From the NCBI RefSeq assembly GCF_004571175.1, contig NZ_CP038273.1, positions 2,790,001 through 2,854,000 on the forward strand: a stretch of 64,000 bases of DNA, written 5' to 3'. Source of the stretch: Legionella israelensis. Lineage in GTDB: Bacteria > Pseudomonadota > Gammaproteobacteria > Legionellales > Legionellaceae. The translations under genes were made by a program, and so were the position numbers. The notes under the pieces are model-generated. The model was given only the letters and a program-made list of their open reading frames with translations, made no database searches and was not told where the DNA came from. This document shows positions 8,514 through 18,221 of the stretch, one piece after another (position 1 is the stretch's first letter; every line of letters starts with the position of its first letter).

Positions 8514-9332
8514 CTATTTTCTGGCGAGAACCACATCAATAATATGCTTATCATGGTATGGGAAAGTAAAGATCCGACCAAATAATCTTTTCAATCGTTG
8601 CAACAAAAAATTCTTAGGAAGCATGCGTATGGTTAAGCTATTTAAAAACCAGGTTCCTTCTATGCCGAAATTTGCCAGCTCTTCAATGTTATATAGTGTG
8701 ATAGGAATCTCCAACCGTTTATGGGCTACCACATTAAACTGATGTTTCTTAAAAGTATATAGGAGTTCATCTAAACCAGCAGCTACCGTAGTGTTTTTTA
8801 TTATGGCTTTGTAATAATGTCCAACCACACTACTGGTAAGGGTATCCTCCGCAATAAATTCAGCCAGTTGTTGCTGAGCTACGGGAAATGACTCATAAGT
8901 GGTTGTGATCATGGAATAATAACCATTCGCTCGCGTTAATATTTTGGCCTGATTAAATAAGGTATTTATAGGAATATAGGCATTGATGAAATGTGCCAGC
9001 ACCAGATCCTGACTGTGTGGAGGCAAATAATGATCCGCTTCGGTCGCACTGGCTTCTATGGTGGTCAGTGGCAGTTTTTGGCGGGCAAGCCTCAGCATGT
9101 TCGATGACAAATCAATTCCTGTCATCTCAGCTTTCGGCAAAACGTCATAAAGCTGTTTTAAGAAAGTACCGTCTCCGACACCCAAATCCAGTACTTTATA
9201 ATGCGGATGTAGTTCAGGAAGATATTTTTGAATTTGTTCGATCGCAACTTTATGGCTTTCGCTGATAGAACCAAAGCGATTGGCTGTTTCATAATTTTTA
9301 GCGATACTGTTGTACATGCCCTTTAAGGTCAT
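8514..9332 (-). CDS. SAM-dependent methyltransferase
   Basis: This 272-residue class I methyltransferase has motif I VLDLGVGDGTF (about 50-60), GIDLSSNMLRLAR for the acidic ribose-binding loop, and a C-terminal extension of about 120 residues with a basic end. The start was set at ATG 9332 because GAGG lies 8-9 nt upstream; the longer reading from 9410 has no such site. The substrate is unknown and may be a small molecule or lipid. It is convergent with lipA and divergent from the wzz operon, so it is probably not part of the LPS transcript. Confidence 0.85.
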   Translation of the reverse strand: MTLKGMYNSIAKNYETANRFGSISESHKVAIEQIQKYLPELHPHYKVLDLGVGDGTFLKQLYDVLPKAEMTGIDLSSNMLRLARQKLPLTTIEASATEADHYLPPHSQDLVLAHFINAYIPINTLFNQAKILTRANGYYSMITTTYESFPVAQQQLAEFIAEDTLTSSVVGHYYKAIIKNTTVAAGLDELLYTFKKHQFNVVAHKRLEIPITLYNIEELANFGIEGTWFLNSLTIRMLPKNFLLQRLKRLFGRIFTFPYHDKHIIDVVLARK

Positions 9333-9656
9333 GCAGAAATTCCTCAAATAAACGATGAGGATAGTATAACGTTTTTTGAGGGTGCTTTGCGAATAATGTT
9401 TTATAAACAAAATACGTTTCTAATTGAACAAAAGAATCGGTCAAAATTTTAATAAAGAGGCAAGACTTTTTATTTTATAAATGGTAGTATCTTTTGCGAT
9501 TATATGAACTGGCAGTCGCATACATGATTCCAGGTCAAAATGAAACAGGGTTTAGAGCTTTACTCAATCATTTCCAGGAATTGAATTTTTTCAAACGAAT
9601 AAAACTATACAAAGCCATACTCTCATCATGTATTGATTCTTTATGAAGGAGCATTA
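9333..9656. promoter_or_regulatory. Divergent promoter region at the head of the glycan locus
   Basis: About 320 AT-rich bases separate the methyltransferase start (minus strand) from the wzz start. The promoter that opens the long + strand glycan transcript should be here. I cannot point to a confident -35/-10 pair and I do not see a JUMPstart/ops element. The ribosome-binding site of wzz, AAGGAG at 9645-9650, is at the right end. Confidence 0.4.
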
Positions 9657-10739
9657 GTGGAAACGCAGCAAATGAAAAACAATCATTATTCCGAAGATGT
9701 TAACCTGATGGAATTACTGTATGTATTTTGGCAACAAAAATGGTTGATTCTGGGTTTTGTTTTCTTTTGTTTAACTGCTGGTCTTGTTTATCTTTGGCAG
9801 GCAAAACCGCTCTATGAAGCAAAAATCTATACTTTGCCCCCTGCTTTGTTCAATATCTCTGAAATTAATAAAGGACGTTTAGACGAAAAAAAAGCAGCTT
9901 TAAAAACTTTTAAAACAAAGGACGTCTACGCTATCTTTATTCGTGCTTTATCAGCAGAATCCACAAAAACCAAGTTTTATAAATCTGTTTATCTGCCTGA
10001 AGCAAAGGTGGCGTCCAAACATAATTCAGCGGAACTTTCCTTTCATCAATTTGAAAATCAACTTACCATTAAAAAGCTCCCGCAACCTGATCAAAATACT
10101 CCATCAAGTTACATGGTGGCTATCAAAGGTTCTCAGCCTGAATATGTAGAAAAATTCCTGAGAAAATATGTAAATTTCGTCAAAGAAAAAGCTTTGAACG
10201 AATTAGTAAATACAGCGAATCGACAGACTAAAAAGCTAGTTAATGACATCGATCATAAAATAGGGCTGGCTCGAAGGATTGCCCATGACGCAAGATCGGA
10301 CCGGCTCACGCAATTAAAAGAAGCATTGGCTATTGCCAATGAAATTGGCATAAAAGAATATCCTGTTAATTCCGGTAGTATTGTCATTGCAAGTTCAGAA
10401 CAACCCAATTTATTGGTTGAAGAGAACATACTCTATCATCGAGGCAGTAAAGCTTTGGAAGCTGAAATAAATCAGTTGAGTAAAAGGACATCTGATGATC
10501 CCTTTATACCAGGATTACGCAAGCTGCAAAATAAATTGGAGTTTTACAGTAATTTAAAAGTTAATCCTCAATTGATTCAGATGTTTCGTCTCGACGGAGA
10601 AGATTTACCTGCTGTACGTATATCCCCTAGAAAAAAATTGGTTTTGATATTATCACTTGCAGTAGGTTTAATGCTGGGTGTTTTGTTTGCCCTGATTCGT
10701 AACTTTTTTCTCCATAGAAACCAATATAGGTCCAGTTGA
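9657..10739 (+). CDS. wzz: Wzz-type chain-length determinant
   Basis: This is an inner-membrane polysaccharide co-polymerase that sets O-chain length in Wzx/Wzy pathways. It has 360 residues with a first membrane helix at about 29-46 (LILGFVFFCLTAGLVYLW), a large periplasmic part rich in charged helices, and a second helix near the C-terminus (LVLILSLAVGLMLGVLFAL). A Pro-rich stretch just before it (VRISPRKK) fits the family. GTG 9657 is preferred because AAGGAG lies 6 nt before it. There is no cytoplasmic tyrosine kinase domain. It is the first gene of the + strand glycan operon, and rmlB starts 3 nt after its stop. Confidence 0.85.
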   Translation: METQQMKNNHYSEDVNLMELLYVFWQQKWLILGFVFFCLTAGLVYLWQAKPLYEAKIYTLPPALFNISEINKGRLDEKKAALKTFKTKDVYAIFIRALSAESTKTKFYKSVYLPEAKVASKHNSAELSFHQFENQLTIKKLPQPDQNTPSSYMVAIKGSQPEYVEKFLRKYVNFVKEKALNELVNTANRQTKKLVNDIDHKIGLARRIAHDARSDRLTQLKEALAIANEIGIKEYPVNSGSIVIASSEQPNLLVEENILYHRGSKALEAEINQLSKRTSDDPFIPGLRKLQNKLEFYSNLKVNPQLIQMFRLDGEDLPAVRISPRKKLVLILSLAVGLMLGVLFALIRNFFLHRNQYRSS

Positions 10740-10742
10740 TTT

Positions 10743-11819
10743 ATGAAAATTTTAGTGACAGGCGGAGCAGGGTTTATTGGCTCTGCCTTAATTCGCCATA
10801 TTATTCATCGGACTTTGGATACAGTCATCAATGTCGATAAATTAACCTATGCAGGAAATCTGCTATCACTTGAAAGCGTGATGGAAAGTGAGCGGTATTT
10901 TTTTGAAAAGGTCGATATATGTTCTTTTGAAGAAATGCAGCGTATTTTTAAGCACCATCAGCCAGATGCAGTGATGCATTTAGCAGCAGAGAGTCATGTT
11001 GACCGTTCCATAGAGCATTCGCTTTCATTTATAAAAACCAATGTATTAGGTACGCATGTTTTGTTGGAAGCAGCGCGAGTTTATTGGCAGGGGTTGCCTG
11101 AAAAACGTAAACAAACTTTTCGCTTTCATCATATTTCTACAGACGAAGTGTTTGGAGATCTTGAAGATTCCTCTGCTCTCTTTAAAGAAACCACAGCTTA
11201 TGATCCAAGCTCACCTTATTCGGCAAGTAAAGCCAGCTCTGATCATTTGGTAAGAGCCTGGTATCGCACCTATGGCTTGCCTGTTTTAATCACGAATTGT
11301 TCAAATAATTACGGCCCATGTCAATTTCCTGAAAAATTAATCCCTTTAATGATTTTAAATGCGCTGGATGGAAAACCATTGCCTGTCTATGGAAATGGCC
11401 AACAAATACGTGACTGGCTCTATGTGGATGATCATGTAGAAGCGCTTTATCTGGTACTGAATAAAGGTGTAATTGGTGAGACATATAATATCGGTGGTCA
11501 TAATGAGAAGACCAACATCGATGTGGTTCACAACATCTGTACTTTATTGGAAGATTTGGCAGCATGTAAGCCCGCGGGTACAAAGAAATACAGCGATCTA
11601 ATCACGTTTGTGAGCGACAGGCCAGGACATGATCAGCGATATGCTATCGATGCCAGTAAAATCCAAAATGATTTGGGTTGGGCTCCTAAAGAGACTTTTG
11701 CCAGCGGCTTACGGAAAACCATTGAATGGTATCTTCAAAACCCTGTCTGGGTCAATCGCGTAAAAGATGGCAGTTATCTAAGGTATTCTGCTAAATCAAA
11801 CCATCTTTGTTTTTCTTGA
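10743..11819 (+). CDS. rmlB: dTDP-glucose 4,6-dehydratase
   Basis: RmlB converts dTDP-glucose to dTDP-4-keto-6-deoxyglucose, the branch point for dTDP-L-rhamnose and dTDP-3-amino sugars. It is an extended SDR with the NAD motif GGAGFIG (7-13), catalytic Asp134 and Glu135 in STDEVFG, and Tyr159/Lys163 in [19 protein letters not shown] is typical of the substrate site. The length of 358 residues is normal. It overlaps nothing but is tightly packed in the operon wzz-rmlB-rmlD-rmlA-rmlC/fdtA. Confidence 0.97.
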   Translation: MKILVTGGAGFIGSALIRHIIHRTLDTVINVDKLTYAGNLLSLESVMESERYFFEKVDICSFEEMQRIFKHHQPDAVMHLAAESHVDRSIEHSLSFIKTNVLGTHVLLEAARVYWQGLPEKRKQTFRFHHISTDEVFGDLEDSSALFKETTAYDPSSPYSASKASSDHLVRAWYRTYGLPVLITNCSNNYGPCQFPEKLIPLMILNALDGKPLPVYGNGQQIRDWLYVDDHVEALYLVLNKGVIGETYNIGGHNEKTNIDVVHNICTLLEDLAACKPAGTKKYSDLITFVSDRPGHDQRYAIDASKIQNDLGWAPKETFASGLRKTIEWYLQNPVWVNRVKDGSYLRYSAKSNHLCFS

Positions 11820-11822
11820 GTT

Positions 11823-12716
11823 ATGAAAATTTTACTTTTAGGAAAAAATGGCCAACTAGGTCGGGAACTGCAATATTCTCTTAAGCCCTTAGGCGAACTG
11901 ATTGCATTGGACAGAAACAGTGATATTTGCGGCGATCTTACCAATTTAAAAGCCCTGCACCAGACCATTCTAACACTGACACCGGACATAATTGTAAATG
12001 CCGCCGCATATACCCAGGTTGATAATGCAGAAAAAGAAACCGAACTGGCATATCTTGTTAATGCGAAAGCACCGGAAGTGATGGCACAGGCCTGTGCTTC
12101 AACAGGTGCTTGGTTTATCCACTATTCAACAGATTATGTTTTTGATGGAAGTGGAACATCTCCCTGGAAGGAGTCAGATATCACCAGGCCACTTAACGTT
12201 TATGGGAAAAGCAAGCTGGATGGCGAGAAAGCCATTATAAATTCAGAATGCAATCATTTGATTTTTAGAACAAGCTGGGTTTACGGGGCGCATGGCAGCA
12301 ATTTTATCAAGACTATTTTGCGCCTTGCTCGCGAAAAGTCTTCTCTTAATATCGTCTCTGATCAGATTGGCGTTCCCACAGATGTTGAATTATTGGCCAA
12401 TGTCAGTGTAAATGCAATTAAAACTGTATGGCAAAACCCTGAGCTTGGAGGTCTTTATCATCTTGCTCCTTCTGGTGAAACTTCCTGGTATGATTATGCC
12501 AGATTTTTAATCAACGAAGCTAAAAAAATCAGGAAGGATTATCTAATACAGGATATTTATCCCATTACTTCAGAGGAATATCCAACTCCTGCACAACGCC
12601 CTCTTAATTCCCGATTGGATACGACAAAACTGACAAGCCGCTTTTCAGTTGACTTACCTGAATGGAAAACAGGAGTTGTTAGAACGCTTGGAAAAATTTT
12701 AGGATCTGCATTATGA
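11823..12716 (+). CDS. rmlD: dTDP-4-dehydrorhamnose reductase
   Basis: RmlD performs the last step of dTDP-L-rhamnose synthesis, NAD(P)H reduction at C4. The 297-residue SDR has the cofactor motif GKNGQLG (7-13), the segment [14 protein letters not shown], and the YGKSKLDGE motif carrying the Tyr-x3-Lys pair near residues 128-132. STDYVFDG and the C-terminal RPLNSRLDT are both characteristic of RmlD. The stop overlaps the rmlA start (ATGA-type), suggesting translational coupling. Confidence 0.96.
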   Translation: MKILLLGKNGQLGRELQYSLKPLGELIALDRNSDICGDLTNLKALHQTILTLTPDIIVNAAAYTQVDNAEKETELAYLVNAKAPEVMAQACASTGAWFIHYSTDYVFDGSGTSPWKESDITRPLNVYGKSKLDGEKAIINSECNHLIFRTSWVYGAHGSNFIKTILRLAREKSSLNIVSDQIGVPTDVELLANVSVNAIKTVWQNPELGGLYHLAPSGETSWYDYARFLINEAKKIRKDYLIQDIYPITSEEYPTPAQRPLNSRLDTTKLTSRFSVDLPEWKTGVVRTLGKILGSAL

Positions 12717-13597
12717 AGAAACGTAAAGGCATCATATTAGCTGGGGGCACGGGAACGCGTCTGCATCCCATTACTTTGGGAGTATCCAAACAGATGTTAC
12801 CTGTCTACGATAAACCAATGGTCTATTATCCGCTATCGGTCTTAATGTTGGCAGGTATCAGAGAAATACTTATCATTTCCACTCCTGAAGATTTACCAAA
12901 ATATCATGCTTTGCTGGGCGATGGACATCAGTTTGGCATAGAGCTAAGCTATGCTCCTCAACCTTCCCCGGGAGGTTTAGCCCAAGCCTTTATTATCGGT
13001 GAAGAATTCATTAATGGTGATAACAGCTGCCTGATTTTGGGAGATAATATTTTTTACGGTCAAAGTTTTTCCGTGAATTTAAAGGCTGCTTCAGCAAGAG
13101 AAGAGGGCGCTACCATTTTTGGTTATCATGTTTCTGACCCGGAGCGTTTTGGCGTGGTGGAATTTGATGAACAAGGTCGTGCTATCAGTATTGAAGAAAA
13201 ACCTGCAAAACCTAAATCCAGTTATGCGGTGACAGGGTTGTATTTTTATGATCATCGTGTCACAGAAATAGCCAAAAACATACGCCCGTCTGCAAGAGGC
13301 GAGCTTGAAATAACGGATATTAATTGCTTTTACCTTGAAGACAAAAGCCTTAATGTTGAATTACTGGGAAGAGGATTTGCCTGGCTCGATACTGGAACAC
13401 ACGATGCTTTATTAGAGGCAAGTCATTTTGTACATACCATTGAGCAACGTCAGGGGTTAAAAATTGCCTGTTTGGAAGAAATTGCATTTCATTCAGGTTG
13501 GATTGACGCTGACATGCTGCATCAGCAAGCCATGCGTTTTAATAAAACAAGCTACGGGCAATATTTGTTCAGGCACTTAAATGAGGTGGCGGGATGA
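12713..13597 (+). CDS. rmlA: Glucose-1-phosphate thymidylyltransferase
   Basis: RmlA makes dTDP-glucose from glucose-1-phosphate and dTTP and is the entry enzyme for both rhamnose and 3-amino-3,6-dideoxyhexose pathways. Nucleotidyltransferase signature [11 protein letters not shown] (about 10-20), [11 protein letters not shown], the metal-binding LGDNIFYG, and the C-terminal [12 protein letters not shown] are all intact. The 294-residue length is standard. The start overlaps rmlD by 4 nt and the end overlaps the next gene by 4 nt. Confidence 0.97.
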   Translation: MKKRKGIILAGGTGTRLHPITLGVSKQMLPVYDKPMVYYPLSVLMLAGIREILIISTPEDLPKYHALLGDGHQFGIELSYAPQPSPGGLAQAFIIGEEFINGDNSCLILGDNIFYGQSFSVNLKAASAREEGATIFGYHVSDPERFGVVEFDEQGRAISIEEKPAKPKSSYAVTGLYFYDHRVTEIAKNIRPSARGELEITDINCFYLEDKSLNVELLGRGFAWLDTGTHDALLEASHFVHTIEQRQGLKIACLEEIAFHSGWIDADMLHQQAMRFNKTSYGQYLFRHLNEVAG

Positions 13598-14571
13598 GAT
13601 TTATCCAAACTGACATTCCAGACGTAGTCATTCTTGAACCTGTAGTCTTTGAAGATGACCGTGGCTGGTTTATGGAAAGTTTTAACGAGCCTCGCTTTCA
13701 TCAGGGACTAAAGGACTTAGGTTTACCAATTCCTCCGTCTTTTGTGCAAGATAATCACTCTTGCTCTCAAAAAAACGTTCTTCGTGGATTACATTATCAG
13801 CTTCCCCCTCATGCTCAAGGCAAGCTTGTACGTGTAACTAAAGGAGCCGCTTATGATGTGGCTGTTGACATCAGGAAGGGTTCGCCTACGTTTGGTCAGT
13901 GGGTGGGAGTTGAGCTAACGAGTGAAAATAAGCGTATGCTCTGGATTCCTGAAGGTTTCGCTCATGGTTTTCTCACCTTAGAAGACGATACCCATTTTCT
14001 CTATAAAACAACTGACATTTACAGTAAGAAATGTGAGGAAGCTATTCGATGGAATGATCCGGATTTAAATATTCATTGGCCGGTCTCCAGTGCCCCTGTG
14101 CTTAATGAAAAAGATCAGATTGCTCCTTTTCTAAGTGAACAGACTAAAATTTTTTCTTTTAAAAAGCCATCTGCCTCAAAACTTGTGGATTTAAAAATAA
14201 TCGGTGATGTTCGGGGCAGTTTGATAGCCTTGGAAAAAAACAGTAACCTTCCTTTTAGTTTACAGCGTGTTTACTATATTTTTGATACTAAATCAGGGGT
14301 AAGTCGAGGGTTTCATGCGCATCGCAAATTACAACAACTTGCCGTTTGTGTTTCTGGTAAATGTCGTATGGTCCTTGATGATGGTAAAAAAAGAGAAGAC
14401 GTCTGGCTGGATTCGCCGGCAAAAGGATTATTAATCAGTAATATGGTCTGGCGGGAAATGCATGATTTCAGCGAAGATTGTGTTTTGGTCGTATTAGCCA
14501 ATGAGCCTTATAGCGAATCTGATTATATTCGTGATTATAATGAATTTCTTAAGGAGGCAATGAATGAGTAA
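13594..14571 (+). CDS. rmlC: Fusion of RmlC 3,5-epimerase and FdtA/QdtA-type 3,4-ketoisomerase
   Basis: The protein has two cupin modules. Residues about 1-183 form a complete RmlC: LRGLHYQ with catalytic His67, Lys77, Tyr137 and the ending HWPV. It converts dTDP-4-keto-6-deoxyglucose to dTDP-4-keto-rhamnose. Residues about 190-325 form a second cupin of the FdtA/QdtA/WxcM-C type ([19 protein letters not shown] with His241/His243, [11 protein letters not shown]), which isomerises the same substrate to a dTDP-3-keto sugar for 3-amination. One polypeptide would therefore carry both branches from the RmlB product. RmlC alone is about 180 residues, so the length of 325 confirms the fusion. It is followed directly by an acetyltransferase gene (overlap 8 nt). 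Confidence 0.88.
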   Translation: MRFIQTDIPDVVILEPVVFEDDRGWFMESFNEPRFHQGLKDLGLPIPPSFVQDNHSCSQKNVLRGLHYQLPPHAQGKLVRVTKGAAYDVAVDIRKGSPTFGQWVGVELTSENKRMLWIPEGFAHGFLTLEDDTHFLYKTTDIYSKKCEEAIRWNDPDLNIHWPVSSAPVLNEKDQIAPFLSEQTKIFSFKKPSASKLVDLKIIGDVRGSLIALEKNSNLPFSLQRVYYIFDTKSGVSRGFHAHRKLQQLAVCVSGKCRMVLDDGKKREDVWLDSPAKGLLISNMVWREMHDFSEDCVLVVLANEPYSESDYIRDYNEFLKEAMNE

Positions 14572-15238
14572 AGATAAAAAGCTGGTACTGATTGGTGCTG
14601 GCGAACTTGCAAGAATTGCTTATGAATATTTTACTTATGACTCTGACTATGAGGTGGTTGGTTTTTCGGTTGAAAAGGGCTATTTGAGTGAAACCACACT
14701 TTATGATAAGCCTGTGGTTCCTTTTGAGGAGATTACTGAGCATTTTTCACCGAAAACGTATGAAGCTTTTGTCGCTGTTCCTGCCTCTCAGCTAAACCGC
14801 TTGCGTACCCGCCTTTACAAAGAGGTAAAAGCAAAAGGCTATCGCTGTGCTACGTACATCAGCTCACATGCTTTCGTATGGAGAAATGCGGAAATTGGGG
14901 AAAACTGTTTTATTTTTGAAGATAATACGATTCAGCCTTTCGTCAAAATCGGTAATAACGTTATCTTATGGAGCGGCAATCATATTGGACACCGAGCTAT
15001 AATTGAAGATAATTGCTTTTTATCATCTCACGTTGTCGTTTCCGGTTATTGTCATATTGGTGAATCTTGTTTTCTTGGTGTGAACTCAACTTTGAATGAT
15101 AAGATCATCATCCCACGTGATTGTGTCATTGCCTCAGGATCCCTTGTTTCTAAAAGCTTACAAGCGCCAGAAAAGATTTATTATGGAGCTCCTGCCAAGG
15201 AAATGCCGAAAATAAGTTCTTTCAGCGTGAATCTTTAA
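14564..15238 (+). CDS. NeuD/PglD-like sugar acetyltransferase
   Basis: This 224-residue protein has an N-terminal Rossmann-like sugar-nucleotide domain (KLVLIGAGELARI, about 6-18) and a left-handed beta-helix from about residue 105 with hexapeptide repeats. The catalytic base is probably a His in GNHIGHRA, and GAPAKEM near the end is typical. Members N- or O-acetylate nucleotide sugars with acetyl-CoA. Its place between the FdtA-like and FdtB-like genes suggests acetylation of dTDP-Fuc3N or dTDP-Qui3N (an FdtC role), though FdtC proteins usually lack the Rossmann part. The start overlaps the upstream gene by 8 nt after a good AAGGAGG site. Confidence 0.78.
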   Translation: MSKDKKLVLIGAGELARIAYEYFTYDSDYEVVGFSVEKGYLSETTLYDKPVVPFEEITEHFSPKTYEAFVAVPASQLNRLRTRLYKEVKAKGYRCATYISSHAFVWRNAEIGENCFIFEDNTIQPFVKIGNNVILWSGNHIGHRAIIEDNCFLSSHVVVSGYCHIGESCFLGVNSTLNDKIIIPRDCVIASGSLVSKSLQAPEKIYYGAPAKEMPKISSFSVNL

Positions 15239-15248
15239 GGCACTAGGC

Positions 15249-16172
15249 ATGAAGTGGAAAAAGCACGGGCTTGTTTTTCAGCACAAACAAGAGACGCAGG
15301 GCGATTGGTGCGTCTCTTCAGCTCTGACACCCACACCCATATTGCTCAATTCGGAAACGATTCGAGTATATGCTGGCTTTCGAGATAAAGAAGGTACTAG
15401 TCGCATTGGATACGTGGATCTGGATGCAGCTGATCCTTTCAGAATAAAAAAAGTATCTGAGCAACCTGTTTTGGATATTGGAAGAGCGGGTTGTTTTGAT
15501 GATAATGGTGTCATTTTAGGTGATATCATTCCTTATAGGGATCATTATCGAATGTATTATGTGGGTTTTCAGCAAGTTAAAAAGGCCAAATTTTTAGCTT
15601 TTACCGGTGTGGCCGACAGTAAGGATAATGGCGAAAATTTTGAGCGGATTTCAGAGGCCCCTGTTTTGGATCGTGCTCATGGCGCCACAACCATCCGTGC
15701 TGTTCATTCCGTGCTTTTTGAAAATGGTGTATGGAAAATTTGGTATGCAGCAGGGGACGACTGGTGCTTTATTAATAACACGCCATATCCTCGCTATAAC
15801 ATCTGGTATACTGAATCTGGCGACGGTGTTTCCTTTCTACAAAAAAACTCACTTTGTATCGACGTAGAAGGGGATGAGTATAGAATTGGCCGTCCTTCCG
15901 TCTATAAGCGAAATGGACAGTATTATATGTTTTATACAAAAGGCACAACCAGTGGTAAGGATTATTTCCCGGGTCTTGCCGTATCGAATAATGGAATAAA
16001 CTGGGAAAGAACGGACAATGAGTTAGGATTGAGTTTATCGAAAGAGGGCTTTGATTCCATTCATTTATGTTATCCAAGATTAGTGACGGTAGAGAATAAA
16101 ACATATTGTTTTTATAACGGAAATAACATGGGAGTGGATGGCTTTGGTTTAGCGGAGCTTCTGGAATGGTAA
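15249..16172 (+). CDS. GH43/GH130-like beta-propeller protein
   Basis: This 307-residue cytoplasmic protein has repeated WYTE, YYMFYT and IWYAAGDDW blade motifs. Asp residues in DDNGVILGD and short repeats of the type (W/Y)xMYYVG fit a five-bladed propeller of the GH32/43/68/130 group. There is no signal peptide, so it acts inside the cell, probably on a nucleotide sugar, lipid-linked glycan or glycosyl phosphate rather than as a secreted hydrolase. Similar proteins occur in O-antigen loci without known function. It is translated as part of a tight run, overlapping the next gene by 7 nt. Confidence 0.6.
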   Translation: MKWKKHGLVFQHKQETQGDWCVSSALTPTPILLNSETIRVYAGFRDKEGTSRIGYVDLDAADPFRIKKVSEQPVLDIGRAGCFDDNGVILGDIIPYRDHYRMYYVGFQQVKKAKFLAFTGVADSKDNGENFERISEAPVLDRAHGATTIRAVHSVLFENGVWKIWYAAGDDWCFINNTPYPRYNIWYTESGDGVSFLQKNSLCIDVEGDEYRIGRPSVYKRNGQYYMFYTKGTTSGKDYFPGLAVSNNGINWERTDNELGLSLSKEGFDSIHLCYPRLVTVENKTYCFYNGNNMGVDGFGLAELLEW

Positions 16173-17119
16173 TTTGCCAACCTTATCAAGCTGATCATAA
16201 AGATAACTGGAATGGCTTTATAGAAACTTGTAAAACGCCTTTATTTTTTTTTAAACGGGAATTCGTTGAATACCATTCCGATCGTTTTATTGATGCTTCT
16301 TTAATGTTTTATCAGCAAGATCGCCTAATAGCGGTTTTTCCTGCCTCAAAACATGATGAAATCTTAATTTCGCATGGTGGCCTGACATATGGTGGCTTAC
16401 TGTTATCGGATAAATTACGATCTGATGTTGTTGGTGAAGTTGTTTATTCTCTTGCCAAACATGCCTGGGACAACGGTTATCATAAAATCCTGTATAAGGC
16501 GATCCCTTATTTATTTTATACACAAGGTGCACAGGAAGATTTGTATTTTCTTGTCAATCGTTTGGGGGCGAGAATCTTTCGTCGCGATTTATCCAGCGTG
16601 ATATATCTGGACAATCGCATGAAACTTTCTAAAGGACGAAAATGGCTAATTGCAAGGGCTAAAAAATCAGGTCTTAATGTAACGTCTTCTCAAGACTGGG
16701 CTAATTTTCATGATTTACTCTGCACAGTGCTGTCTCGGCATGGAACAGCTCCTGTCCATTCAATGGAGGAGTTGGAAAAATTATCTCAGCTCTTTCCTGC
16801 AAATATTCAATTAAAAATTATAGAAAAGAATAATACTTTACTGGCTGCCACCTTATTGTTTAAATTTAATTCTACGGTTCACACCCAATATCTTGCAACC
16901 AATGAAGAGGGTAAAGAACTGGGGGCTTTGGATTTTCTGGTTGAAAACAGTATTGAAGAAAGTAAACAGAATGGATTTAAATATTTCAGCTTTGGTATTT
17001 CAACTGAAGAACAGGGAAAAGTTTTAAATGAGGGGCTCATTGCTCAAAAAGAAAGTTTTGGTGCTCGTGGCCTGGTCCTTGATGCTTACGAGGTGAATTT
17101 AAATGATAAGTTTTCTTGA
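16166..17119 (+). CDS. FemAB/GNAT-like acyl- or aminoacyltransferase
   Basis: This 317-residue protein has two GNAT-like halves. The N-terminal half carries [10 protein letters not shown] and [11 protein letters not shown]. The C-terminal half carries [20 protein letters not shown] and the [25 protein letters not shown] pattern, typical of FemAB-like N-acyltransferases in polysaccharide loci. It probably transfers an acyl or aminoacyl group to an amino sugar. It overlaps both neighbours (GH43-like upstream, FdtB-like downstream), which suggests it acts on the same sugar. The exact donor cannot be told from the sequence. Confidence 0.65.
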   Translation: MVICQPYQADHKDNWNGFIETCKTPLFFFKREFVEYHSDRFIDASLMFYQQDRLIAVFPASKHDEILISHGGLTYGGLLLSDKLRSDVVGEVVYSLAKHAWDNGYHKILYKAIPYLFYTQGAQEDLYFLVNRLGARIFRRDLSSVIYLDNRMKLSKGRKWLIARAKKSGLNVTSSQDWANFHDLLCTVLSRHGTAPVHSMEELEKLSQLFPANIQLKIIEKNNTLLAATLLFKFNSTVHTQYLATNEEGKELGALDFLVENSIEESKQNGFKYFSFGISTEEQGKVLNEGLIAQKESFGARGLVLDAYEVNLNDKFS

Positions 17120-18221
17120 TTTAAAAGACATTAACCAGGAATCTGCTGAAGAGCTAAAGCAAGCCTGTGCGCGGGTTATTGATTCAGGCTGGTATATTGC
17201 CGGCAGTGAACTCAGACAATTTGAAGAACGGTTTGCAGCATACTGCGGTACAAAATATTGTGTTGGTGTGGCCAATGGTCTTGATGCCTTGACTCTGACC
17301 TTAAGAGCATGGAAAGAGCTTGGCAAAATTAAGGAGGGGGATGAGGTTATTGTTCCAGCCAACACCTATATTGCCAGTGTTTTAGCCATCACAGAAAATC
17401 GTCTCACTCCTGTTTTCGTGGAACCTGATGAACATTCCTATAATATTACACTGGAAAATATTAAGGCAGCCGTGACGGCAAAAACGCGTGTGATTTTACC
17501 CGTGCATCTTTATGGTCGCCTGTGTGAAATGCAGAATATAATTTCCTTTGCCAAAAAACATCGTTTATTGGTTTTAGAAGATGCAGCGCAGGCACATGGT
17601 GCAAGTTCCAAGGGGCGTAAGGCAGGAAACTGGGGTGACGCAGCAGCATTCAGCTTTTATCCCGGTAAAAATCTTGGTGCTCTGGGCGATGCAGGAGCTA
17701 TTACTACCAACGATATAGAGCTGGCAAAAGTCATACAGGCTCTAGGTAATTACGGTTCTCATGAAAAATATAAAAACCTTTATCAAGGAGTCAACAGCAG
17801 GCTGGATGAGCTTCAGGCAGCCATGCTGACAGTTAAACTTAAATACCTGAATGCACAAACCGAGAGACGGCAAAGGCTGGCGAGAATGTATATGGAAGGG
17901 ATAAACAATCCTGTTTTGACATTACCTTCTACACCTGCGCATGAACAGCATGTCTGGCATTTGTTTGTGGTGCGCTGCACAAAACGTGAATTGCTGCAAC
18001 GCCATTTAAGTGCGGCTGGAATTCAAACACTTATTCATTATCCTATCCCTCCACATAAGCAACAGGCCTATCAAGAGTTCAATGAATTTTCCTACCCTGT
18101 TACCGAGCGAATTCATAAGGAAGTTTTAAGTTTACCGATAAGTTCAGCCATGCCTGCGGAAGATGTACAAAAAGTGATTGATGCCTGCAATGCTTTTAAT
18201 CCCGATCAGGTTAATTTATGA
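17103..18221 (+). CDS. fdtB: FdtB-like DegT/DnrJ/EryC1/StrS sugar aminotransferase
   Basis: This 372-residue PLP enzyme has the Schiff-base Lys189 in [16 protein letters not shown] and the cofactor Asp160 in [10 protein letters not shown]. The phosphate-binding GLDALTL and RLDELQAA motifs are also typical. The [10 protein letters not shown] form is characteristic of aminotransferases acting at C3 of dTDP-3-keto-6-deoxyhexoses (FdtB/QdtB). Together with RmlA, RmlB and the FdtA-like domain it completes a route to dTDP-Fuc3N or dTDP-Qui3N. It overlaps the flippase gene by 4 nt (ATGA). Confidence 0.85.
   Translation: MISFLDLKDINQESAEELKQACARVIDSGWYIAGSELRQFEERFAAYCGTKYCVGVANGLDALTLTLRAWKELGKIKEGDEVIVPANTYIASVLAITENRLTPVFVEPDEHSYNITLENIKAAVTAKTRVILPVHLYGRLCEMQNIISFAKKHRLLVLEDAAQAHGASSKGRKAGNWGDAAAFSFYPGKNLGALGDAGAITTNDIELAKVIQALGNYGSHEKYKNLYQGVNSRLDELQAAMLTVKLKYLNAQTERRQRLARMYMEGINNPVLTLPSTPAHEQHVWHLFVVRCTKRELLQRHLSAAGIQTLIHYPIPPHKQQAYQEFNEFSYPVTERIHKEVLSLPISSAMPAEDVQKVIDACNAFNPDQVNL

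Noticed and set aside
8993-9265. 90-residue + strand ORF opposite the methyltransferase
   Set aside because: It is antisense to a well-supported gene with clear SAM motifs and has no ribosome site or recognisable features.
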